From: Chloroflexota bacterium
Lineage (GTDB): Bacteria > Chloroflexota > Dehalococcoidia > UBA2979
Length of the DNA stretch: 10,915 bases
Assembly (NCBI GenBank): GCA_016875695.1
Contig: VGPB01000052.1
Location: 1-10,915, forward strand
Direction of reading: 5' to 3'
Shown: one piece after another, positions 6,064-10,915 of the stretch
Numbering within the stretch: the stretch's first letter is position 1
Layout of the letters: each line of letters begins with the position of its first letter
Notes under the pieces: generated by a model
Told to the model about the DNA's origin: nothing
Databases searched by the model: none
Seen by the model: the letters and a program-made list of their open reading frames with translations, nothing else
Program-made: the position numbers and the translations under genes

Positions 6064-6510
6064 TCAGTCGCTCGGGAGCACGACGTTCGCCTGGCGGGCG
6101 GGGTCGGGCTCGGCGCGGTCGGCGGAGCCGGCGAGGGCGGCGGCGAGGCGCTGCGTGGCGGCCTGCTCGGCGGCTTCCTGGCGCTCGCGGACGGCGTTGT
6201 AGCAGTTGGAACAGAAGACGGGGCGGTCGCCGCGCGGCAGGAACGGGATCTCGGTCGTCTGGCCGCACTCGTGGCAGGTGGCGGCGTGCAGCTGGCGCGG
6301 CGTGCGGCCGCCCCAGGAGACGAAGGTGCCGTAGGAGGGCGCTTCCTCGCGCTCCTCGGGCCGCATCGTGCGGCGGTTGGCGCGGCAGGCGGGGCAGCGC
6401 ACGGGGTCGTGCTGCAGGCCCTTGGTCGCGTAGAACTCCTGCTCGCCGGCGGTGAAGATGAACGACGCACCGCAGTCGCGGCAGGGCAGCTCGCGGTCGG
6501 CAAATGCCAC
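6064..6510 (-). CDS. Double zinc-ribbon protein (CxxC-x-CxxC)
   Basis: A 148-aa soluble protein with two four-cysteine zinc-binding modules. The first is C10/C13 with C39/C42, holding the typical text FTAGEQEFYATKG and the following PxRCPACRANRR. The second is C79/C82 with C100/C103 (CHECG, IPFLPRGDRPVFCSNCY). Proteins of this kind, annotated only as zinc-ribbon domain proteins, are common in Chloroflexota. Their role is unknown, and binding of nucleic acid or protein is a guess. The C-terminal 45 residues are helical, Ala/Glu-rich and probably flexible. I choose GTG 6510 because GAGGA (6520-6516) sits 5 nt upstream and the conserved text begins there. The open frame to 6657 would include the promoter. 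It is flanked by murJ upstream and ileS downstream on the same strand and has its own promoter, so it is likely its own unit. Confidence 0.85.
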   Translation of the reverse strand: MAFADRELPCRDCGASFIFTAGEQEFYATKGLQHDPVRCPACRANRRTMRPEEREEAPSYGTFVSWGGRTPRQLHAATCHECGQTTEIPFLPRGDRPVFCSNCYNAVRERQEAAEQAATQRLAAALAGSADRAEPDPARQANVVLPSD

Positions 6511-6637
6511 GTGGGTCCTCGCTTTCGGTGGCTCGGTGCGCCCCGGCACTGCGGCGGCATGCGCTGGCCGCGGCGCGCTGCTCACGGCGGAGCGCCGCGC
6601 GGTGTCGAAGGTGGCCTTGTGTGTGGGGCCTGCGGTG

Positions 6638-6643
6638 ATTATA
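6638..6643 (-). promoter_or_regulatory. Perfect -10 box (TATAAT) for the zinc-ribbon gene
   Basis: The minus strand reads GCTATAATCACC, a perfect TATAAT, which is conspicuous in such GC-rich DNA. Transcription would start near 6631, leaving a leader of about 120 nt before GTG 6510. No good -35 hexamer is seen 16-18 nt upstream, because that space is taken by repeat copy 3 (6652-6706). Either the repeat replaced the -35 region or an activator or another sigma factor is used. Confidence 0.55.
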
Positions 6644-6651
6644 GCGTGACG

Positions 6652-6706
6652 CCTCACCCCCGGCCCCCTCTCCCCCCTCTCCCCGCGCGGCGGGGCGAGA
6701 GGGAGG
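6652..6706 (+). repeat. Dispersed palindromic C/G-rich repeat, copy 3
   Basis: CCTCACCCCCGGCCCC then CCCTCTCCCCG and CGGGGCGAGAGGG arms (one bulged base), as in copies 1 and 2 and in the same orientation. It lies between the murJ stop and the TATAAT of the zinc-ribbon gene. Read on the minus strand the hairpin could also serve as a 3' end structure for murJ mRNA, but there is no U-tract. Confidence 0.75.
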
Positions 6707-6738
6707 CGGATCGGCGGGGCAGCGGCGTCCGCCCGCGG

Positions 6739-8355
6739 CTAGAGCCGCGCACGCAACTCGGCGTACTCCGGCGAGCGCAGGTAGTGGGCGGTGGCGACGA
6801 AGGTCGCGAGGGCGAGCAGCGCGCCGAGCGCGCACTGCGCGAGCGCGCCGCCGAGACTGGCGGCGTCGAGGCCGGCCGCGGCGAGCGCGAGCCGCAGCAG
6901 TACGAGCACCTCGATCATGAGCGCGGTGGCGGCGAGCGTGCGCGCGGCGGAGGGCCACAGGCCGCGCGCACGCAGGCCGCCGAGCTGCTGCTCGAGCGCG
7001 ACGAAGAGCAGCGCGCCCTCGGTGAGCGCGGAGATGGAGGTGGCGGCGGCGAGGCCGCGGATGCCGAACGGGACCACGAGCACGGCGCACAGCACGAGGT
7101 TGAGGCCGACGGCGAGCACGGCGATGCGTACGGGCGTGCGCGTGTCGGCGAGGGCGTAGAAGCCGCGGCTCAGGATCTCGACCGCGGCGTGCGCGCAGAC
7201 GCCGATCGCGTAGAGCACGAGCGCGTCCGCGACGAGCTCGGTGGATGAAGCGTCGAAGGCACCGCGTTGCAGCAGCAGTCGCGTGCCGGGCTGCGCGAGC
7301 ATGGCGATGGCGGCGGAGGCGGGTAGCGCGAGGAAGAGGATCATGCGCAGGTGTCGTGTCACGCCGTCGCGCAGCGCGGCTAGCTGGCGCGCGGCGGCGT
7401 GCTCGGCGAGCGAGGGGAAGGCGGCGGTGGAGATCGCCATGCCGATGACGCCGATGGGTAGCATCGCGATCAGGAACGCGTAGCTGAGCGCGCTGATAGC
7501 GGCGTCCGACACGAACGACGCGAAGAACAGCACGACGACGAAGTTGAGCTGTGTTGCGGCGAGCCCTACGACGCGCGGGCCGGCGAGCCGCAGCACCTCG
7601 CGCAGGCCGGCGGAGCCGAGCGCGAGCGTCGGGTGCCAGCGCATGCCCACGGCGCGTAACGCGGGCAGCTGCACGAGTAGGTGGCCGACGCTGCCGGCGA
7701 CGACGCCGTAGGCGAGCCCGCGGATGCCGAAGGGGCCGGTGAGCGCCAGCGCGCCGACGATGATGCCGAGGTTGTAGAGCGCGGGCGCGAGCGCGGGCGC
7801 GACGAAGTGCTGGCGGGCGTTGAGGATGCCGGTGACCATGCCCGAGATGCCGAAGAGCAGCGGCGAGATGAGCATGAGCTGCGTGAGCTCGACCGCGAGC
7901 GCACGGAGCTCGGAACTGCGGCCGGTCTCGTCGCCGAGGCCGGGGGCGAGCAGCGGGACGAGCCACGGGGCGAGCGCGAAGGCGAGCGCGGCGGCCGCGA
8001 AGGTGGCGACGGCGACGAGGTTGAGCACGTCGGAGGCGAGCTGCCAGCCGGCGTCCTCGCCGCCGTGCATGCGCAGGCGGCTGTAGGCGGGGATGAAGGC
8101 CGAGGAGAGTGTCGCGCCGGCGAGCACCTGGAACACGAGGTCGGGCAGCCGGAAGGCGATCCAGTAGGCGGCGAGCTCGGGGTCGGTGCCGTAGGCGTGC
8201 GCGATGGCGAGCGAGCGCACGAGGCCGAGCAGACGCGAGAGCAGGAAGCCGAGCGCGACGATGCCGGCGGCAGTGGTGACGCTCTGCGCGGTGACGCTGC
8301 GCTGGAGGAAGCGCGCGAGTGCTCCGGCGGGGCGGGTGTCGAGCATCGGCGCCAT
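6739..8355 (-). CDS. murJ: Lipid II flippase MurJ (MVF family)
   Basis: A 538-aa polytopic membrane protein of the MOP superfamily, about 14 hydrophobic segments, that moves lipid II across the membrane for peptidoglycan synthesis. Family features: SRLLGLVRSLAIAHAYG (R41 and R47, at the places of E. coli R18 and R24), FRLPDLVFQVLAGATLSSAFIPAY, GILNARQHFVAPALAPALYN, GIRGLAYG, and later LALPASAAIAML and SRGFYALADTRTPV. At the place of E. coli R270 (YADRL) this protein reads YAFLI with Leu295, so that arginine is absent; some divergent lineages appear to share this. Two starts are possible, ATG 8355 and ATG 8346, and neither has a strong Shine-Dalgarno. The gene begins 53 bases after the DUF202 stop on the same strand and may be co-transcribed with it. 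Confidence 0.93.
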   Translation of the reverse strand: MAPMLDTRPAGALARFLQRSVTAQSVTTAAGIVALGFLLSRLLGLVRSLAIAHAYGTDPELAAYWIAFRLPDLVFQVLAGATLSSAFIPAYSRLRMHGGEDAGWQLASDVLNLVAVATFAAAALAFALAPWLVPLLAPGLGDETGRSSELRALAVELTQLMLISPLLFGISGMVTGILNARQHFVAPALAPALYNLGIIVGALALTGPFGIRGLAYGVVAGSVGHLLVQLPALRAVGMRWHPTLALGSAGLREVLRLAGPRVVGLAATQLNFVVVLFFASFVSDAAISALSYAFLIAMLPIGVIGMAISTAAFPSLAEHAAARQLAALRDGVTRHLRMILFLALPASAAIAMLAQPGTRLLLQRGAFDASSTELVADALVLYAIGVCAHAAVEILSRGFYALADTRTPVRIAVLAVGLNLVLCAVLVVPFGIRGLAAATSISALTEGALLFVALEQQLGGLRARGLWPSAARTLAATALMIEVLVLLRLALAAAGLDAASLGGALAQCALGALLALATFVATAHYLRSPEYAELRARL

Positions 8356-8408
8356 GATCTGCGCCGGTTGCGGAGGGAGTCAAACTACGCGCGTGCACGG
8401 CGCGAGCG

Positions 8409-8742
8409 CTAGCGCGGGTAGCCGGGGGGCAGGCGCAGCGCCGCGAGGCGGGCGCGCGCGCGCCGGTAGCGTTCCGCGCCGACGACGAACGTGGTCGCGC
8501 CGGCGAGTAGCAGCAGCACGCCACCGGTGGTGGAGGGGGGCCCGGTGGGCAGGCGCAGGACGCTGCCCCGGGTGATCGCGAGCGCCAGCGCGGTGCGGGC
8601 GTAGACGAGCAGCGTGCGCTCGTTGGCAAGCGCGGTGCGGTCCGCGGTCAGGTAGTCGCGCAGGATGAGCGCGCCCGGCTCGTCCGCTGCGGCGCGCGGG
8701 CCGAGGTCGGGGGCGGCGGGCGGCTCGTGTATGGCCTTCCAT
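8409..8742 (-). CDS. DUF202 (YidH-type) membrane protein, frame broken at the start codon
   Basis: In the frame ending at TAG 8411-8409 the translation is clearly DUF202: LRDYLTADRTALANERTLLVYARTALALAI, then a second hydrophobic helix GGVLLLLAGATTFVVGAERYRRARARL. Members are about 100-120 aa inner-membrane proteins of unknown function. This frame has no ATG, GTG or TTG between the upstream stop (8747-8745) and the first conserved residues. The text just before is ATGGAAGGCCATACAC. ATG 8742 is one base out of frame; removing one G would give M-K-A-I-H-E and a complete gene of about 110 aa. So this is a one-base insertion (sequencing error or real mutation), or initiation at a non-standard codon such as ATA 8732. 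It lies upstream of murJ on the same strand and is divergent from rpsT. Confidence 0.75.
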
Positions 8743-8779
8743 GACTAGCGTGCCGGAGGGGGGGGCCAGCGGTCGAGCG

Positions 8780-8808
8780 TGGACGCAGGGCGCCGGGGCC
8801 CGTACGAT
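8780..8808 (+). promoter_or_regulatory. Putative rpsT promoter
   Basis: TGGACG (8780-8785) and TACGAT (8803-8808) with an exact 17-nt spacer match the sigma-70 consensus at 4/6 each. The start of transcription would be near 8815, leaving a short leader that includes the ribosome-binding site GGAGGGG (8824-8830), 7 nt before ATG 8838. Confidence 0.45.
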
Positions 8809-8837
8809 GTGCACTCGCCCGGCGGAGGGGCGGCTCG

Positions 8838-9107
8838 ATGGCGCACGCGAAGCAGGCGAAGAAGCGGATCCGCCAGACGGAGCGTGCCGAGGCGCGCAAC
8901 CGGCCGGTGCGGACGTTTACCGCGCGGCGGGTGCGCGACGCGCGCGCGGCGATCGCGACGGGCTCGCCGGAGGCGGCGCGGTCGCTGCGCCTCGCGCAGT
9001 CGGCGCTGGATCGCGCGGCGAAGGCCGGCGTGCTGCACCGCAACGCGGCGTCGCGCCGCAAGTCGCGGCTGGCGCAGGCGCTGAAGCGCGCGGGCGCGGC
9101 GCGTTAG
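8838..9107 (+). CDS. rpsT: 30S ribosomal protein S20
   Basis: An 89-aa, strongly basic, all-helical protein that binds the 5' and 3' minor domains of 16S rRNA early in 30S assembly. Family hallmarks are visible: MAHAKQAKKRIRQTERAEARNR at the N-terminus, a central helix (TARRVRDARAAI), and the C-terminal KAGVLHRNAASRRKSRLAQAL, matching the KGxxHxNxAARxKSRL signature. Full length for the family. GGAGGGG lies 7 nt upstream of the ATG. Monocistronic, as is usual for rpsT, and divergent from the DUF202 gene. Confidence 0.97.
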   Translation: MAHAKQAKKRIRQTERAEARNRPVRTFTARRVRDARAAIATGSPEAARSLRLAQSALDRAAKAGVLHRNAASRRKSRLAQALKRAGAAR

Positions 9108-9215
9108 GCGCGACGGCCCGCTTCCGTCTCCGATCGCCACGTCTGCACGCAGAGCTCTCCGAGCAGGTTTAAGGTCGGCCCTTTGAGCGGGGGGAACCCG
9201 CCCGCCCGCCCTTCT

Positions 9216-9234
9216 GTGGGGGCTTCGCCCCCAC
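9216..9234 (+). terminator. Strong hairpin, candidate rpsT terminator
   Basis: GTGGGGGC (9216-9223) and GCCCCCAC (9227-9234) pair perfectly around a TTC loop, about 110 nt after the rpsT stop. No T-tract follows; the next bases are GCCCCTGC. A GGGGGCTTCGCCCCC hairpin like this can also be a dispersed repeat, so termination is likely but not proven. Confidence 0.5.
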
Positions 9235-9478
9235 GCCCCTGCTGAGACAGGTACAGCGCCGGGTGTCTGACGTCGTGCGCTTCGCGTCGCGCGTCGCCTT
9301 GCTCCTGCAGTGCTGGCCGCTATAGCGAGCCCACGCCCCGCCCCACGTTCCGTGTTTCGCCGCCAGCCTTCCGCTGCTCGAGTTCCGCGCTGCCGTCCAC
9401 GTAGCGCGCGGCCGGAGTCGCGCGGCTCACGCGCGGCGAGAGGAAGGCGTTGTCGCGCGCGGGCTGCCATACTCCTTG

Positions 9479-9503
9479 CGCGCACGCGGTGTGCGCGTGC
9501 GCG
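9479..9503 (+). promoter_or_regulatory. Inverted repeat upstream of the dehydrogenase gene (possible operator)
   Basis: CGCGCACGC (9479-9487) and GCGTGCGCG (9495-9503) are exact reverse complements with a 7-nt spacer, centred about 32 nt before ATG 9523. It could be an operator or an mRNA hairpin just before the Shine-Dalgarno (9511-9517). In DNA this rich in CG, such repeats also arise by chance. Confidence 0.3.
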
Positions 9504-9522
9504 GGACGGTAAGGTGGCAGGG

Positions 9523-10569
9523 ATGCGCGCGACGATCTTCGAAGCTCCCGGCACGATCTCGGTGGTCGAGCGGGCGGTTCCGCCGCCCGGTCCGGGCGAG
9601 GTGCGGCTGCGCGTCGCGGCGGCGTCGCTGTGCGCGTCCGACGTGCGCGTGTACCGCGGCGAGAAGTACGCGAAGCCGGGCGTGGTGCCGGGGCACGAGA
9701 TCGCGGGCGTGGTCGACGGCGTGGGCGAGGGCGTGACAGGCATCGACGAGGGCGCGCGCGTCGTGATCTGCCCGATCGTGGCGTGCGGGCAGTGTCGCTT
9801 CTGCATCGTCGGGCGGCAGAATCGCTGCATCGCGCGCAAGACGCTGGGGTACGATCTCGATGGCGGGTTCGCGGAGCAGCTGCTCGTGCCGGCGGAGATC
9901 GTGCGCGTCGGGCATGTGCTGCCGGTGCCGAGCGGGCTGCCGATGGACATCGCGGCGCTGACGGAGCCGGCGGCGTGCGTGCTCAACTCGCTGGACCTCT
10001 GCGCGCTCGGCACGGGGTCGTCGGTGGCGATCGTGGGCGCGGGGCCGATGGGGCTGCTGCACCTGCTGCTCGCGCGCGCGGCGGGTGTGGGGCCGATCAT
10101 AGTAAGCGAGCCGGTGGCGGCGCGGCGCGCGATCGCGCAGCGCTGGGGCGCGGACCTTGTGCTCGACCCGGCAACGGACGATGTCGCTGGCGCGGTGAAG
10201 GCCGCGACGGGCGGGTACGGTGCGGACGCGGTGGTGCTGACGGTGGGCGTGCACGCGCTCGTTGCGCCGGCGATCGAGCTCGTGCGCAGGCAGGGCGTGA
10301 TCAACATGTTCGCGGGCTTCCCGCCGCACCAGACGGTGCCGTTCGACCCGAACGTGATCCACTACGGCGAGATCAACCTCACGGGCTCGCAGAACGCGAC
10401 GACCGATCAATATCGGCGCACGCTGGCGATGTTCGCGCACGTGCCGCACATCGACGAGGTGATCACGAACCGCTACGGCATCGAGCGTGCGCCGGAGGCG
10501 TACTCCTCGCGGCTGGCGATGGACGGGCTGAAGTCGCTGGTGGAGTTCCCCGGCGTGGGCGGCGCGTGA
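9523..10569 (+). CDS. Zinc-dependent MDR alcohol/polyol dehydrogenase
   Basis: A 348-aa medium-chain dehydrogenase that oxidises an alcohol or polyol with NAD(P). An N-terminal GroES-like domain carries the catalytic zinc ligands C37 and GHE (H58, E59), and the structural zinc motif C88, C91, C94, C102 (CGQCRFC...C). The Rossmann domain has GAGPMG (around 170) followed by an acidic residue at the end of strand 2 (IIVSEP), which favours NAD over NADP. The order C-A-S-D and the segment GYDLDGGFAEQLLVP place it near sorbitol/threonine/galactitol-phosphate dehydrogenases, but the substrate cannot be read from the sequence. The start is ATG 9523, with AAGGTGG (9511-9517) 5 nt upstream; the frame continues to 9310 without support. 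Its stop TGA overlaps the ATG of the RodZ-like gene by one base, so translation is probably coupled. Confidence 0.9.
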   Translation: MRATIFEAPGTISVVERAVPPPGPGEVRLRVAAASLCASDVRVYRGEKYAKPGVVPGHEIAGVVDGVGEGVTGIDEGARVVICPIVACGQCRFCIVGRQNRCIARKTLGYDLDGGFAEQLLVPAEIVRVGHVLPVPSGLPMDIAALTEPAACVLNSLDLCALGTGSSVAIVGAGPMGLLHLLLARAAGVGPIIVSEPVAARRAIAQRWGADLVLDPATDDVAGAVKAATGGYGADAVVLTVGVHALVAPAIELVRRQGVINMFAGFPPHQTVPFDPNVIHYGEINLTGSQNATTDQYRRTLAMFAHVPHIDEVITNRYGIERAPEAYSSRLAMDGLKSLVEFPGVGGA

Positions 10570-10915
10570 TGCTGGAACGCCGCCCGCCCGACCTCGACGC
10601 GGACGTCGAGATCGATGCGGCGGACGGCGACGCGCGTGCACGGAGCGGCCCCGACGGGCTCGTGTCGCTGCACGAGCCGGAGCGGCTCGGCGAGTGGCTG
10701 CGGCAGGCGCGATTGCGGCGCGGGCAAACGCTGGACGACATCGAGCGCACGACGCGCATCGGCCGCGTGTACCTAGAGGCGCTGGAGGCCGAGCAATACG
10801 ACGTGCTGCCGGCGCCGGCGTACGTGCGCGGGTTCGCGCGCAACTACGCGCGCGCGCTCGGGCTCGACGCGGACGGCGCGCGCTCGCGGCTGCCGCAGGC
10901 GTTGCCGGCGCCGCT
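10569..10915 (+). CDS. RodZ-like helix-turn-helix protein, N-terminal part
   Basis: The gene starts at ATG 10569 inside the TGATG overlap with the preceding gene and runs off the window; 115 residues are visible. After an acidic, poorly conserved N-terminal tail of about 38 residues comes the HTH_25 domain seen in RodZ and related proteins: LGEWLRQARLRRGQTLDDIERTTRI (40-64), then YLEALEAEQYDVLPAPAYVRGFARNYARALGLD (68-100). The PAPAYVRGFxRxYA text is characteristic. RodZ is a membrane protein that links MreB filaments to wall synthesis; its transmembrane and C-terminal domains, if present, lie beyond the window, so a soluble HTH regulator is possible. In-frame GTG 10662 is an alternative start. 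Confidence 0.85.
   Translation, partial: MLERRPPDLDADVEIDAADGDARARSGPDGLVSLHEPERLGEWLRQARLRRGQTLDDIERTTRIGRVYLEALEAEQYDVLPAPAYVRGFARNYARALGLDADGARSRLPQALPAP

Larger units (their letters stand above)
9108..9522. other. Non-coding stretch between rpsT and the dehydrogenase gene
   Basis: About 415 bases. The frame of the downstream gene stays open back to 9310, but that translation (Arg/Ala/Pro-rich, low complexity) shows no protein-like pattern. The region holds a strong hairpin (9216-9234), C/G-rich tracts (9187-9210), a weak promoter-like pair TTGCTC (9299-9304) and TATAGC (9321-9326) with a 16-nt spacer, and an inverted repeat near the start of the dehydrogenase gene. No tRNA or riboswitch was recognised. 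Confidence 0.55.

Noticed and set aside
5939..8629. 896-codon minus-strand open frame across the promoter, zinc-ribbon, murJ and DUF202 regions
   Set aside because: It is out of frame with three recognisable genes and crosses their intergenic regions; the translation is Arg/Pro/Ala low complexity.
9228..9290. TPP-riboswitch-like text CTGCTGAGACAGG
   Set aside because: CTGAGA is present, but the other invariant TPP parts (ACCTGAT and the GCGTAGGGA-type end) are absent and no thiamine gene follows.
9310..9522. Upstream 71-codon extension of the dehydrogenase gene
   Set aside because: The residues are low complexity, the MDR fold begins at MRATIFEAPG, and a good Shine-Dalgarno precedes ATG 9523.

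Overview
The window is very GC-rich, with codon third positions almost all G or C. It carries mostly housekeeping genes. An AmaP/Asp23-type envelope gene, scpB, a DUF503 (YlxP-like) gene, an Ile T-box leader and a two-module zinc-ribbon protein together suggest a high-GC Chloroflexota bacterium. A high-GC Gram-positive or Deinococcus-Thermus relative is less likely. This is inferred from gene content and protein style; there is no marker gene here that fixes the taxon.

Layout. (1) Positions 1-1614, + strand: 3' end of an AmaP-like membrane-anchor gene, scpB, and a DUF503 gene, closely packed as one operon. (2) 1615-2053: intergenic, with a hairpin, an 8-bp tandem repeat and a possible 40-aa minus-strand gene. 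(3) 2054-8742, minus strand, read from high to low coordinates: a DUF202 membrane gene with a damaged or unusual start, murJ, a double zinc-ribbon gene with its own perfect TATAAT, then a promoter, an isoleucine T-box leader of about 330 nt and ileS. (4) 8743-8837: divergent promoter region, then rpsT (+). (5) 9108-9522: non-coding, with a strong hairpin and an inverted repeat. (6) 9523-10915 (+): a zinc-dependent MDR dehydrogenase whose stop codon overlaps the start of a RodZ-like helix-turn-helix gene that runs off the window.

The most interesting part is the ileS unit. The leader has recognisable T-box parts: a Stem I hairpin, a candidate AUC specifier, a CCGTTA element, a GGGTGGTACCGCGG core with a UGGU bulge that fits the ACCA end of tRNA-Ile, and a perfect 8-bp terminator-like stem. 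The synthetase itself has GIHH where class I enzymes have HIGH, the swapped signature associated with mupirocin hyper-resistant IleRS2. It also has an extra acidic, lower-GC segment in the anticodon-binding region. Two copies of a dispersed palindromic C/G-rich repeat lie inside the leader, and one of them appears to supply the ileS ribosome-binding site. A third copy sits just upstream of the zinc-ribbon promoter.

Functionally the window mixes chromosome segregation (ScpB), translation (IleRS, S20), cell-wall and cell-shape functions (MurJ, RodZ, AmaP-like) and one metabolic oxidoreductase. I see no prophage, insertion sequence, CRISPR array or defence system. The novelty lies in regulation and sequence variants of housekeeping genes, not in a new gene cluster.
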